A stretch of 64,000 nucleotides of DNA from JBBQXK01 sp038209775. Its GTDB lineage: Bacteria; Pseudomonadota; Alphaproteobacteria; Rhodobacterales; Rhodobacteraceae. Where the stretch lies: assembly GCA_038209775.1 (NCBI GenBank), contig JBBQXK010000001.1, positions 1 to 64,000 on the forward strand, written 5' to 3'. Below, in pieces: positions 15,635 to 24,919 of this stretch. The position numbers were made by a program, and so were the translations under genes. Below the pieces are notes generated by a model. That model did no database searches. It saw nothing but the letters and a program-made list of their open reading frames with translations, and had not been told where the DNA came from. Position 1 is the stretch's first letter. Each line of letters begins with the position of its first letter.

Positions 15635-18300
15635 CAATCCGGGCTTCCGACCAGCACGAACGGCGCCCAATAGGCCGGGTGCGACCAGCGCGGATCGGGG
15701 GGCTCGGTGATCATGTCGATCATCGCCCAGCGGTGCGCCTCGGCGGCGCGCAGGGACGGATCGGCGGCGCGTTCGGCAAAGACGTCGGTCATCAGCGCCA
15801 CGGCGGATTTGCTTTCGACCGGCCAGTGGCTGACCAACAGCGCCCGCGCGCCCGCATACAGAAACGCCTGCGCCAGACCCGACAGCGCCTCGGCCCCCGG
15901 TTCGGCCCCGGCAGCGGTATTGCAGGCCGACATCACCACCCAATCGGCATTCAGCCGCAACTGCGCCACTTCGGTGGCGGTCAGGAACCCGTCCTCGCCA
16001 TCCCCCGGGGTCAGCGCAAGGGCCGGTTCCGACAGAAGCGTGCCCCCTGCCCTGTCACCCGACACAAGGCCGTGCGTGGCAAAGTAGAGCATCCGGTAAC
16101 GGTCCAGCCCCGCCTTCTTGAGCGTGGCCTCGGACGCCCCAAGCCCCAGCCACAATTCACCCTTGCCGCCCGCCACGGCCGCCCGCACCGCCTCGGCCTC
16201 GCCTGCCGTTTCCGGCAACGGCGTCAGCGCCCCGCGCAACCGCGTGTCCGTATCGGCGGCGGCCACCAACAGCGCCTGCGCCTCATCGGCATCGAACACC
16301 GGATCGGCAAAGCCCGCAAACGCCTCGGGCGCGCGGGGGGCGTCGGCGGCCAGCGACGCGGTGCGCAGGCTGGTCAGTGACGGCAGTATGGTGATCGCCA
16401 CATGGTTGATGAGCCAGGGCGCATTCACCACGGTCGTCGTCGCATCGGGTTCAGAGGTCAGCAACAGCGACGGCGGCAGTCCGGTGAGCGGCCCCCGCAC
16501 CTCCAGCAGAAGATGGCGCTTGGGCCACAGCAGCCGGTCCATCAGGCCAATCGAGTTGTAATAGATCTGGTGCGACGCGGCGAACGGGAACGCGCCATCG
16601 TTCTGCGGCGCATTCAGCGCCTCGGCGGCGCGGGTGCCAAGGGTCAGCGACACGGAATCGCGCACCTCGGCGATCCAGCCGTTCATCTCGGCCACCGGTT
16701 GCCAGAACACCGTGCCTGCCACCTCTTCGCGGGTGATGGCGATGATCACGCTCCATTCCTCGTCATGGCGCTGCTGGTCCAGAAGCACCACCACCTCATC
16801 CTCGGCCAGCAGGGCCTGCAGCGCCGCAAGGTCCAGATCGACCGCGCCGGACAGTTCGGCAAAGGCGGGTTCCGCCCCGCGCACCTGCGCCATGCAGCTG
16901 TCGATGGCCACGGTGACCTCGGCCACACGGATCCGCGCCGTCTTTTCCGCCGCCGGGTCAGCGTCGGCCAAGGGGCGGCTGGCCAGATCGGCAATCGCTG
17001 CTTGCAGCATCAGCAACTCTTCGTTCAGATCGGTCGCTTCGCGGTACAGCACTGCCACCGCCGGATCGCGGATCAGCCGGCGCAAGACCTGTTCGCGGAC
17101 GGCGCCGCGCGCCGAGCCGCCGGCGGCGCGCTGCAGATACGGCAGCGCTTCGATCGGAAAGGCCGCGTTCGACAGCGTTCCGGTGTCGCGGCGGAACTCC
17201 AGAAGGTCCAGCATGTACTTGCGGTCCGGCCCCAAGGTGCCTTCCGCCGCCACATACTGCGCCCACGCTTCTTCAAAGCGTTGATCGAACGACAGCAATC
17301 CCGCATAGTCTGACCGCGCCTCGGCCAGTACGCGGTGGTTCGCGGGCAACTTCGCCGCGATGATATCCACGGCGCGACCCATGATGGTGATGGCTTCGGA
17401 CGGGCTTCTGGTCATCTGCACCCGCCGCGCATCCAGCCGCAGCCAGGTGCCGTACTGCACGCTGTCCGAGCCGAAAATCTCGGCCACCATGGGCAGATTG
17501 GCGTCCACCAGCGCCCCGAGGTCGTCGATCCGGTCCAGCGCCAGCAACATCCGCCCCAACGCAACCCTGACCGCCAGCGTTTCGACATGGCGGGGTCCGA
17601 AGGCCGCGTTGTGGCGCACTTCGGCGTCGCGGTATGACACCAGCGCACCGTCGTAGTCACCCAACCGCTGCAGCGAGTCCGCGATCAGGAAGGCCGTTCC
17701 AGCCGCCCGCTGTGCCAAACCCGGTTCGGCATCCAGGATCGGCAGAATTCGCCGATAGGCCTCGACCGCCTCTTCCCGATGGCCAAGGCGGGCCAGGATC
17801 GCGGCGGCTTCCTGCAGGAACGACGCAGACACAGCCGAATCAGCGCCAAACATCCCGCCTGCCCGCCGCGTCACCCCCAAGGCAATCGTCAGCGCCTCTG
17901 CGCCGCGACCCGCTTTGGAAAGTTCGCCCGCATAGATCACCTCGACCTGGGCATAATGCGGCGAAAACTCGGTGAAGTGCCGTTTCACATAGGCAAAAAG
18001 CGCCGTGATCTCTGCCAAGGCCTCGGTCTCGCGGTCCAGCGAGTCGAGCAACCGGACCCGCTTGATCGCAAGGTCGATGCCAATCAGCCGCGTCAGGTCA
18101 TCTTCGGCCACGATTGCGGCCTGCAGGGCCTCCACCGTGATCAGCGCCGCGGACCAGTCACCGCGGTTCATCATCTCGTCGATGGCGCGGTAATCGTCGC
18201 GCATCGCCGCAGGCAGGTCGTCGGAGAAGTCGATACGCAACTCCGCCGACATCAGCGTTGGCCACCAGAAAAGCAAAAGGACAAGACAGAAGCGGCGCAT
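15634..18300 (-). CDS. Exported TPR-CHAT protein 2
   Basis: An 888-aa paralogue of the following gene. The chosen start, MRRFCLVLLLFWWPTLMSAE, gives a clean signal peptide; a longer reading to 18375 adds an unlikely extension. TPR-like helices fill the N-terminal half. The CHAT domain holds His743 in LYFATHGLVSGDRAG and Cys793 in VVMSACNTAAGAEPG. The last 20 residues are identical to those of the paralogue, while the DNA differs at synonymous sites. This argues for an old duplication under selection rather than a recent copy. It is the first gene of the pair and is divergent from edd. No known partner gene is adjacent. Confidence 0.85.
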   Translation of the reverse strand: MRRFCLVLLLFWWPTLMSAELRIDFSDDLPAAMRDDYRAIDEMMNRGDWSAALITVEALQAAIVAEDDLTRLIGIDLAIKRVRLLDSLDRETEALAEITALFAYVKRHFTEFSPHYAQVEVIYAGELSKAGRGAEALTIALGVTRRAGGMFGADSAVSASFLQEAAAILARLGHREEAVEAYRRILPILDAEPGLAQRAAGTAFLIADSLQRLGDYDGALVSYRDAEVRHNAAFGPRHVETLAVRVALGRMLLALDRIDDLGALVDANLPMVAEIFGSDSVQYGTWLRLDARRVQMTRSPSEAITIMGRAVDIIAAKLPANHRVLAEARSDYAGLLSFDQRFEEAWAQYVAAEGTLGPDRKYMLDLLEFRRDTGTLSNAAFPIEALPYLQRAAGGSARGAVREQVLRRLIRDPAVAVLYREATDLNEELLMLQAAIADLASRPLADADPAAEKTARIRVAEVTVAIDSCMAQVRGAEPAFAELSGAVDLDLAALQALLAEDEVVVLLDQQRHDEEWSVIIAITREEVAGTVFWQPVAEMNGWIAEVRDSVSLTLGTRAAEALNAPQNDGAFPFAASHQIYYNSIGLMDRLLWPKRHLLLEVRGPLTGLPPSLLLTSEPDATTTVVNAPWLINHVAITILPSLTSLRTASLAADAPRAPEAFAGFADPVFDADEAQALLVAAADTDTRLRGALTPLPETAGEAEAVRAAVAGGKGELWLGLGASEATLKKAGLDRYRMLYFATHGLVSGDRAGGTLLSEPALALTPGDGEDGFLTATEVAQLRLNADWVVMSACNTAAGAEPGAEALSGLAQAFLYAGARALLVSHWPVESKSAVALMTDVFAERAADPSLRAAEAHRWAMIDMITEPPDPRWSHPAYWAPFVLVGSPD

Positions 18301-18378
18301 GCTGGCAAGGTTAGTCAAGGAAGGTATTGCCTGACAAGCCTTGCCGACATGACAACCGCAGACATGCCGCAGCAAGGG

Positions 18379-18408
18379 TTGTCGGGGTTAGCGCTAACGG
18401 GGTATGCT
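18379..18408 (+). promoter_or_regulatory. edd promoter with internal LacI-type operator
   Basis: TTGTCG (18379-18384) and TATGCT (18403-18408) are separated by 18 bp. The spacer contains the perfect 12-bp palindrome GTTAGCGCTAAC (18387-18398). The central CG and TTA-half arrangement match operators of LacI-family sugar regulators. Binding there would block RNA polymerase. No regulator gene is nearby. Confidence 0.65.
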
Positions 18409-18445
18409 GTCGGCAACGCCCACCCGAACCGGAAGGCAACACCCG

Positions 18446-20251
18446 ATGACCCTGCACCCCACCATCGCGCGCGTCACCGACCGCATCCGCGCCCGCTCAG
18501 TCGATACCCGGGCGGCCTATCTTGACCGGATGGGACGTGCGGCAGCGGCGGGGCCCGCGCGGGCGCATCTGTCTTGCGGCAATCAGGCGCATGCCTATGC
18601 CGCGATGGGGGATGACAAGGCCGACCTTTCGGGCGCACGGGCGCCGAACATCGGCATCGTGACGGCCTACAACGACATGCTGTCGGCGCATCAGCCGTAC
18701 GAGGATTTTCCCAAGCTGATCCGCGCCGCCGCCCGCCGGGTGGGTGCCACGGCACAGGTTGCGGGCGGCGTGCCCGCGATGTGCGACGGGGTCACGCAAG
18801 GCCAGCCGGGGATGGAGTTGTCGCTGTTCTCACGCGACGTGATCGCTTTGGCGGCCGGCGTCGCGATGAGCCACAACGCCTTTGACGCCTCGCTGTACCT
18901 TGGCGTCTGCGACAAGATCGTGCCCGGCCTCATCATGGCCGCCGCAACGTTCGGACACGTGCCGGCGGTGTTCGTCCCCGCCGGGCCGATGACATCAGGC
19001 ATCCCGAACGACGAGAAATCCCGCGTCCGCAACGCCTATGCCGAGGGCAAGGCGACGCGGGACGAGTTGATGGCGGCCGAGATGGCCAGCTATCACGGCC
19101 CCGGCACCTGCACCTTCTACGGCACCGCCAACACCAACCAGATGCTGATGGAATTCATGGGGTTGCACCTGCCGGGTGCATCCTTTGTCAACCCCGGAAC
19201 ACCGCTGCGCGAGGCGTTGACGGTGGCCGCGGTGGAACGCGCGGCGGCGATCACGCAACTGGGCAATGACTATCGCCCGGCGGGCGAGATCCTGGACGAA
19301 CGCGCCTTCGTCAACGGGCTGGTGGGGTTGATGGCCACGGGCGGGTCGACCAACCTGGTGCTGCACCTGCCCGCCATGGCACGCGCCGCCGGGGTGCTGC
19401 TGGACCTTGCGGATTTCGACGACATCAGTGCCGCCGTGCCGCTGATGGCCAAGGTCTATCCGAACGGTCTGGCCGACGTGAACCATTTCCACGCGGCGGG
19501 CGGGTTGCAGTTCCTGATCGGGCAGTTGCTGGATGCGGGCCTGCTGCACCCCGACGCCAAGACCATCGCGGGTGAGGGGCTTTCGTACTACCGGCAGGAA
19601 CCCACCCTGAAGGATGGCAAGCTGGACTGGCAGGACGGCCCGGCCACGACGCTCAACGACCGCATCGTGCGCCCCGTCGCCGACCCTTTCGCGGCCACGG
19701 GCGGGCTGCGGCAACTGGCGGGCAACCTTGGGCGCGGCGTCATCAAGGTGTCCGCCGTGGCCCCCGAGCGCCATGTCATCGAGGCGCCCGTGCGCATCTT
19801 CCACGATCAGGACAGCGTGAAACGTGCCTTCAAGGCGGGCGAGTTCACGTCCGACACCATTGTCGTCGTCCGCTTTCAGGGACCGCAAGCCAATGGCATG
19901 CCGGAATTGCATTCGCTGACACCCACACTGTCGGTGCTGCAGGACCGGGGCCTGCGCGTAGCATTGGTGACCGACGGGCGGATGTCGGGGGCATCGGGCA
20001 AGGTTCCCGCCGCCATCCACATCTCGCCCGAGGCGGCCTGTGGCGGGCCGCTGGCGCGGCTGCAGGATGGCGATGTGGTGCGGCTGGACGCGGTGGCGGG
20101 GACGCTGGCCTGTCTCGCACCCGATTTCGACAGCCGCACGCCGGTAGTGGCCGACCTTTCCGGGAACGACCATGGCATCGGGCGCGAGTTGTTCGCGGCC
20201 TTCCGCCGCACGGTTGGCGCATCCGACTCCGGGGCGGCTGTGGTGGTCTGA
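18446..20251 (+). CDS. edd: Phosphogluconate dehydratase
   Basis: A 601-aa IlvD/Edd-family [4Fe-4S] dehydratase that converts 6-phosphogluconate to KDPG in the Entner-Doudoroff pathway. Cluster-ligand regions are visible: SCGNQAHAYAAMGDDKAD, MCDGVTQGQPGMELS and LGVCDKIVPG. GPGTCTFYGTANTNQM and VTDGRMSGASGKVPAAIH are further family signatures. The start MTLHPTIARVTDRIR matches Edd. It is followed by eda after a 266-bp gap holding two inverted copies of the dispersed element. A LacI-type operator in the promoter suggests sugar-responsive repression. Confidence 0.96.
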   Translation: MTLHPTIARVTDRIRARSVDTRAAYLDRMGRAAAAGPARAHLSCGNQAHAYAAMGDDKADLSGARAPNIGIVTAYNDMLSAHQPYEDFPKLIRAAARRVGATAQVAGGVPAMCDGVTQGQPGMELSLFSRDVIALAAGVAMSHNAFDASLYLGVCDKIVPGLIMAAATFGHVPAVFVPAGPMTSGIPNDEKSRVRNAYAEGKATRDELMAAEMASYHGPGTCTFYGTANTNQMLMEFMGLHLPGASFVNPGTPLREALTVAAVERAAAITQLGNDYRPAGEILDERAFVNGLVGLMATGGSTNLVLHLPAMARAAGVLLDLADFDDISAAVPLMAKVYPNGLADVNHFHAAGGLQFLIGQLLDAGLLHPDAKTIAGEGLSYYRQEPTLKDGKLDWQDGPATTLNDRIVRPVADPFAATGGLRQLAGNLGRGVIKVSAVAPERHVIEAPVRIFHDQDSVKRAFKAGEFTSDTIVVVRFQGPQANGMPELHSLTPTLSVLQDRGLRVALVTDGRMSGASGKVPAAIHISPEAACGGPLARLQDGDVVRLDAVAGTLACLAPDFDSRTPVVADLSGNDHGIGRELFAAFRRTVGASDSGAAVVV

Positions 20252-20279
20252 TACGACACCGGGATCGCCCGCTGAACCC

Positions 20280-20319
20280 TTCGCCTCCGGCGGGGATATT
20301 TTAACAAAGATGAAAGGGA
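20280..20319 (+). repeat. Dispersed intergenic element, copy C
   Basis: CCTCCGGCGGGGATATTTT followed by AACAAAGATGAAAGGG, downstream of edd. The short hairpin CCTCCGG/CGGGG is weaker than in the other copies. Confidence 0.6.
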
Positions 20320-20436
20320 TTCGGGGTTAACGGACGTTGCGGTACAGGCGGGGACGCCGATGACCGTCAAAGGTGAAAGCGCCCGACCTCCCCCGCGATC
20401 TGCGGCCCGAGGCCGGGCGCGATCCGCTTCGTTGCC

Positions 20437-20476
20437 CGTTCATCTTTGCCCCAAATATCCCCGCCGGAGGCTCCGA
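20437..20476 (-). repeat. Dispersed intergenic element, copy D
   Basis: On the minus strand it reads GCCTCCGGCGGGGATATTTG followed by GGGCAAAGATGAACGG. It lies in inverted orientation to copy C, about 120 bp away, between edd and eda. The two copies could pair as a long stem in an edd-eda transcript. Confidence 0.6.
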
Positions 20477-20517
20477 CCTGACCCACCCTCGTGCGGGGTG
20501 CATTTGGAGAACTGCTG

Positions 20518-21159
20518 ATGACCCCTGCCGAACAATCCGCCGCCGCTATCCTTATCTGTCGCCTGGCCCCGGTGATCCCGGTGCTGGTGATCGACGATGC
20601 AGTGCAGGCGAAGAACCTCGCACAAGCCCTTGTTGCAGGCGGACTTCCCGCGCTGGAGGTCACCTTGCGCACGCCTGCCGCACTGGACGCGATCCGCGCG
20701 ATGGCCGAGGTGCCGGGGGGCCACGTGGGGGCCGGTACGCTGCTGACGCCCGCCGATGTGAAGGCGGCCAAGGCGGCGGGGGCGACGTTCGGGGTGTCGC
20801 CGGGGGCGACCGCGCGCATCCTTGATGCCTGCGCCGAACACGACCTGCCGCTGTTGCCGGGGGCTGCGACGGCGTCCGAGATCATGGCGCTTCTGGAAAT
20901 GGGATACACGGTGCAGAAGTTCTTTCCTGCCGAACAGGCGGGGGGGGCGGCCTACCTCAAGTCCATCGGCTCGCCCATCCCGCAGGTCAGCTTTTGCCCG
21001 ACCGGGGGGATCGGGCTGAAGAATGCGCGGGATTATCTGGCACTGCCGAACATCCTGTGCGTCGGGGGGTCCTGGGTGGCCCCGAAGGACGCCGTAGCGC
21101 GCGGCGACTGGGCCGCGATCACCGCACTGGCAGCAGAGGCCGCCGCGCTGCGCCCCTAG
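20518..21159 (+). CDS. eda: KDPG aldolase (2-dehydro-3-deoxyphosphogluconate aldolase)
   Basis: A 213-aa class I aldolase that splits KDPG into pyruvate and glyceraldehyde-3-phosphate, the second Entner-Doudoroff step. It has the catalytic Glu in LEVTLRTPAALDAI and the Schiff-base Lys in VQKFFPAEQAGG. GAGTLLTPADVKAA and FCPTGGIGLKNARDYLALPN are further family motifs. The ATG has GGAGA seven bases upstream; a start 27 bp earlier lacks support. It is the partner of edd. Confidence 0.96.
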   Translation: MTPAEQSAAAILICRLAPVIPVLVIDDAVQAKNLAQALVAGGLPALEVTLRTPAALDAIRAMAEVPGGHVGAGTLLTPADVKAAKAAGATFGVSPGATARILDACAEHDLPLLPGAATASEIMALLEMGYTVQKFFPAEQAGGAAYLKSIGSPIPQVSFCPTGGIGLKNARDYLALPNILCVGGSWVAPKDAVARGDWAAITALAAEAAALRP

Positions 21160-21168
21160 GGTGCGCTT

Positions 21169-21450
21169 TCATTGCGCGCCGTCAGGCCCCATCCGCCCCG
21201 CCCGCCCGCCCCTGCGTTTTGGCTCGGCCGCGGGGGCCGCCCCTTCGTGCAGCACCTGTGTCATCGGATGGTCGGGCCACTTTGCCCCGTAATGCGCGAT
21301 CAGCACCGCCAAGGGTGGCCCCACCTCGACCCCGTTCTTCAGGCTCAGCGCCCAATCCATGAAGATCGACCGACATTCCGGCGCCGTGATCCCCTCGATT
21401 GCATAGCTTTCGCGCACCAGCCCTTTCGGATCAGCTTCTCCCAGCATCAT
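21169..21450 (-). CDS. Small conserved hypothetical coupled to glnE
   Basis: A 93-aa soluble protein, MMLGEADPKGLVRESYAIEG, with ITAPECRSIFMDWALSLKNG and an Arg/Gly/Pro-rich tail. Its ATG overlaps the glnE stop (ATGA), so translation is probably coupled. I recognise no domain and cannot assign a function. The composition and overlap support it being real. Confidence 0.7.
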   Translation of the reverse strand: MMLGEADPKGLVRESYAIEGITAPECRSIFMDWALSLKNGVEVGPPLAVLIAHYGAKWPDHPMTQVLHEGAAPAAEPKRRGGRAGRMGPDGAQ

Positions 21451-24239
21451 ACCTGCTCCCCCGCTTCTTCCGGCAAAAGCCGGTCGATCACCCCTGCCGC
21501 TGCCCCGCTCAGGGCGGCAAGCCTTGCTGTCATACTAGCCGCATCCGTCTCGCCCGTCTCGCGCAACAGAAAGGTGCCGGCCCCTTCGCCGATGGTGGCG
21601 GGGTCGGGCGTGCGGTCGCCCAATGCGCGTGCCGCCGCCTGCAGCCGCCAGAGAAGGCGGTAGGCGCCTTGCAGGGCGGCCTCGTCCGCCGCACCAAGAA
21701 GGCCCGCGCGCAGCCCTGACGCCAGTTGCGCCTCGACCGTCCGGGCCGGGTCGCCCGCGCGCAGGGCACAGGTTTGCGCGATCAGTTCGATGTCCATCAG
21801 CCGCCCCGGCCCGTTTTTGGCATCCCAGACCCCGGCGGGCGGCTTGGCCGCGGCCAGCCGCACCCGCATCGCTGCCACATCCGCGAGGACCCCCGCCCCC
21901 TGCCCCTTGTCCGCGATCACCGACCGGCGCACCCGCTCAACCGCTTCGCACAGGCCCGCATCGCCGGCCATGCCCCGCGCGCGCGTCAGGGCCAGGTGTT
22001 CCCAGGTCCAGGCCTCGGTCCGCTGATAGCTGTCGAAACCGGCCAGCGATACCGCAACCGGCCCCTGCCGCCCCGACGGGCGCAGCCGCATGTCCACCTC
22101 GTAAAGCCGCCCCGCCGACATCGGTGCCGTCAGCGCCGTCACCAGCGCCTGTGTCAGCCGTGCGAAATAGGCGCGGGTGGCAAGCGGGCGGGGGCCATCC
22201 GACGTCTCGACCCCGTCGGCATCGTAGATCACGATCAGATCGAGGTCCGACCCCGCATTCAGCCGCCCCGTCCCCAGCGACCCCATCCCCAGCACCATCG
22301 CGCCGCGCCCCGGTGCGGGCCCGTGCCGCTGCGCAAACTCGGCCCCGACCACCGGCCACAGTGCAAGGATCACCGCACGCGCAAGGTCGGCATAAAGCTT
22401 GCCCGCCTCGAACGCGTCGATCAGGCCGCGCAGGTGGTGGACGCCGACGCGAAAGTGCCACTCCTTCATGCGTTTGCGCAATGCCACAAGGCGGCCTTCG
22501 TAGTCTGCAACCCCGGCCATGCATGCGCCGAAGTCGACCGCAAGATCGGCCACACCCGGCCATGGCGCAAAGAACGACCCGCCTATGACGGCATCAAGAA
22601 CCCCCGCATTGCGCGACAGGTACTGCGCCAGTGCCGGGGCGGTGGCGGTGATGTCCACGATCAGATCAACAAGGGCGGGGTTCGCCTCGAACAGGGAAAA
22701 CACCTGAACGCCTGCGGGCAAGCCCCTGAGAAAGCCGTCAAAAGCATGCAGCGCCTCGGTCGGGTTGGCGGCCCGTTCCAGACGGCGCAGGAGGTGGGGG
22801 CGGAGGCGGCGGAAGATCGCGGTGGCGCGGTCGCTGCGCAGTGCGGGGTAGGCATTCCACCCCTCGACCAACGCCGAAGCCTCGGGCGACAGGGTCGGCC
22901 CCTCGGGTGTGGTGGCGGGGGCAAAGAAGCCTTCGGTCAGGGCATCGACGCGGGTGAGGCGGTCCAGAAGCCGCTTGCGGAACAGGGCCGTATCTCCCTC
23001 ACCCGACAGGCGGGCAATACGCTCGATCCCCTCGGGCGTGGCGGGCATGTCGTGGGTGCGGGCATCGTTCACCATCTGCAGGCGATGCTCCACCTCGCGG
23101 TGGGCGCGGTAGTGGCCGGTCAGTTCATCGGCGATGTCACCCGGCAACCAGCCCCGCGCGGCCAGCGCGCGCAGGCCGCCGACGGTGGTGCGGTCGCGCA
23201 GGTATGCGTCGCGGCCACCGGCGATCAGTTGGCGGGTCTGGGTGAAGAACTCGATCTCGCGGATGCCGCCTGCACCCAGTTTCATGTTGTGCCCCTCAAC
23301 CGTCAGGGGGCCGTGCAACTGGCGGTGTTCGCGGATGCGCAGGCGCATGTCGTGGGCGTCCTGGATGGCGGCATAGTCCAGATGCTTGCGCCAGACAAAG
23401 GGGGTCAGCGTGCGCAGGAACCGCTGGCCCGCCGCGATGTCGCCGGCACAGGGGCGGGCCTTGATGTAGGCCGCGCGTTCCCAGGTGCGGCCCACGCTTT
23501 CGTAATAGGATTCGGCCGCCGCCATCGACAGGCACACCGGCGTGACCGAGGCATCGGGGCGCAGGCGCAGGTCGGTGCGAAAGACGTACCCCTCGGCCGT
23601 CATGTCGGACAGCATCGCCGTCAGTTTGCGCGTGACGCGGATAAAGGCCGCGCGGGCATCGTCGGTCGTGCCGGGATAGCGGGTTTCGTCATAGAGGCAG
23701 ATCAGGTCGATATCGGATGAATAGTTGAGCTCTCCGGCCCCCATCTTGCCCATCGCCAGCACCACCATGCCCGCCGCTGTGGCCACGTCACCCTCACCCT
23801 GCCCCGGCAGTTTGCCGCGCTTGACCTCGGCCCCGACCAGCGCCTTCAGGCCCAGATCGACGGCCCGGTCGGCAAGTGCTGTCAGCGCGCCCGTCACCGC
23901 CTCCAGCGGCCAGACGCCGCCCAGATCGGCCAGCGCCGACAACAGCGCCACGCGGCGTTTGGCCTGGCGCAAGGCAATGGCCAGTTGGTCGGGTGGCACG
24001 GTATCAAGCGCCTTCAGCACCGTGGCCAGCGCCGTTTCAGGCGACAGTGACAGCGCCACGCGCAGCCAGTCCCCTTCGCGCATCATCAGGCCGCGCAGAT
24101 AGGGGCTGGATCCGGCGGTGCCCGCGATCAGGGGGCGCAGGGCGGGGTCAAGGTCGGCAAAGGCGCGGATGGCATCCGACGCCGCACCGGCATCGACGGC
24201 AATCGGGTGGCGGGTCAGGCGGGACGCGAAGGCGGACAT
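21447..24239 (-). CDS. glnE: Bifunctional glutamine synthetase adenylyltransferase/deadenylyltransferase
   Basis: A 930-aa enzyme that adenylylates and de-adenylylates glutamine synthetase in response to PII, controlling nitrogen assimilation. Two nucleotidyltransferase domains are visible. The N-terminal one has GKMGAGELNYSSDIDLICLY (deadenylylation side). The C-terminal one has GMGSLGTGRLNAGSDLDLIV (adenylylation side). Regulatory and helical regions lie between and after. Length is close to the family norm. The downstream small gene overlaps its stop. Confidence 0.96.
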   Translation of the reverse strand: MSAFASRLTRHPIAVDAGAASDAIRAFADLDPALRPLIAGTAGSSPYLRGLMMREGDWLRVALSLSPETALATVLKALDTVPPDQLAIALRQAKRRVALLSALADLGGVWPLEAVTGALTALADRAVDLGLKALVGAEVKRGKLPGQGEGDVATAAGMVVLAMGKMGAGELNYSSDIDLICLYDETRYPGTTDDARAAFIRVTRKLTAMLSDMTAEGYVFRTDLRLRPDASVTPVCLSMAAAESYYESVGRTWERAAYIKARPCAGDIAAGQRFLRTLTPFVWRKHLDYAAIQDAHDMRLRIREHRQLHGPLTVEGHNMKLGAGGIREIEFFTQTRQLIAGGRDAYLRDRTTVGGLRALAARGWLPGDIADELTGHYRAHREVEHRLQMVNDARTHDMPATPEGIERIARLSGEGDTALFRKRLLDRLTRVDALTEGFFAPATTPEGPTLSPEASALVEGWNAYPALRSDRATAIFRRLRPHLLRRLERAANPTEALHAFDGFLRGLPAGVQVFSLFEANPALVDLIVDITATAPALAQYLSRNAGVLDAVIGGSFFAPWPGVADLAVDFGACMAGVADYEGRLVALRKRMKEWHFRVGVHHLRGLIDAFEAGKLYADLARAVILALWPVVGAEFAQRHGPAPGRGAMVLGMGSLGTGRLNAGSDLDLIVIYDADGVETSDGPRPLATRAYFARLTQALVTALTAPMSAGRLYEVDMRLRPSGRQGPVAVSLAGFDSYQRTEAWTWEHLALTRARGMAGDAGLCEAVERVRRSVIADKGQGAGVLADVAAMRVRLAAAKPPAGVWDAKNGPGRLMDIELIAQTCALRAGDPARTVEAQLASGLRAGLLGAADEAALQGAYRLLWRLQAAARALGDRTPDPATIGEGAGTFLLRETGETDAASMTARLAALSGAAAGVIDRLLPEEAGEQV

Positions 24240-24350
24240 GGGCGGCAGAGTGGCCTGTGCGGGCGGCGGGGGTCAACCACCATCGCCGACCGCTCTTGCA
24301 CCGCCTGCGTCACCGGGGCCAGATTGCGGCAACAAAACCGGAGCCTGCCG

Positions 24351-24818
24351 ATGAGCAAAAGCCTTGCCCGCGTCCGCGCAGCCCTTGCCGCCGCAGGCAT
24401 CACGTCTGACCCGGTTGAGATGCCCGCCGAGACGCGCACCGCCGAGCAGGCAGCGGCGGCGGCAGGCTGTGCGCTGGATGCCATCGTGAAGTCGATCCTG
24501 TTTCAGGGGGCAAGCGGCGGGCTGTATCTGTTCCTGACAGCGGGCGGGAACCGGGTGGACGGCCTGCGCGCTGGTGGCTTGGCGGGTGAGGCTCTGGGCC
24601 GTGCCGATGCCGATACGGTGCGGCGGGTGACCGGCTTTGCCATCGGCGGGGTGGCGCCTTTGGGGCACCTGACACCCCTGCCCCTGTGGATGGACCCGCG
24701 CCTGATGGATTTCGCCGTGGTCTGGGCCGCCGCAGGCACCTCGCGCCACATCTTTGCCGTGGCCCCCGCCGATCTGGCGCGGGCAACCGGTGCCGTCCTG
24801 GCGGATTTCTGCGCCTGA
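24351..24818 (+). CDS. YbaK/ProX-family aminoacyl-tRNA deacylase
   Basis: A 155-aa YbaK-fold protein, likely a trans-editing deacylase that hydrolyses mischarged tRNA. Family features are ALDAIVKSILFQ (the Lys in the substrate cleft), GLYLFLTAGGNRVD, GFAIGGVAPLGHL and AAGTSRHIFAVAPADLARAT. The start MSKSLARVRAALAAAG is chosen because upstream sequence is non-coding and divergent from glnE. The exact amino-acid specificity (Cys-tRNAPro, Ala-tRNAPro or another) cannot be read from the sequence. Confidence 0.88.
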   Translation: MSKSLARVRAALAAAGITSDPVEMPAETRTAEQAAAAAGCALDAIVKSILFQGASGGLYLFLTAGGNRVDGLRAGGLAGEALGRADADTVRRVTGFAIGGVAPLGHLTPLPLWMDPRLMDFAVVWAAAGTSRHIFAVAPADLARATGAVLADFCA

Positions 24819-24919
24819 GTCCGCCCATGTAAATTTGTTTAACATAGCCCCTTGAAGCAAGGCCACCCAAGGCGCATCTTGGTCATGTGAAGCCGATAAA
24901 CATCAACCCGGAGACCCCG

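Noticed and set aside
18995..20173. A 392-codon open frame antisense to edd
   Set aside because: A third-position GC shadow; edd has complete catalytic motifs.
21726..23720. A 664-codon open frame antisense to glnE
   Set aside because: It is a shadow of a GC-rich gene in the opposite strand; the protein is Arg/His/Gln-rich without any family motif, whereas glnE has both full domains.
24840..24890. Promoter TTGAAG-N17-CATCTT before the DUF2852 gene
   Set aside because: The -10 element matches only weakly, so it was not listed as a feature.
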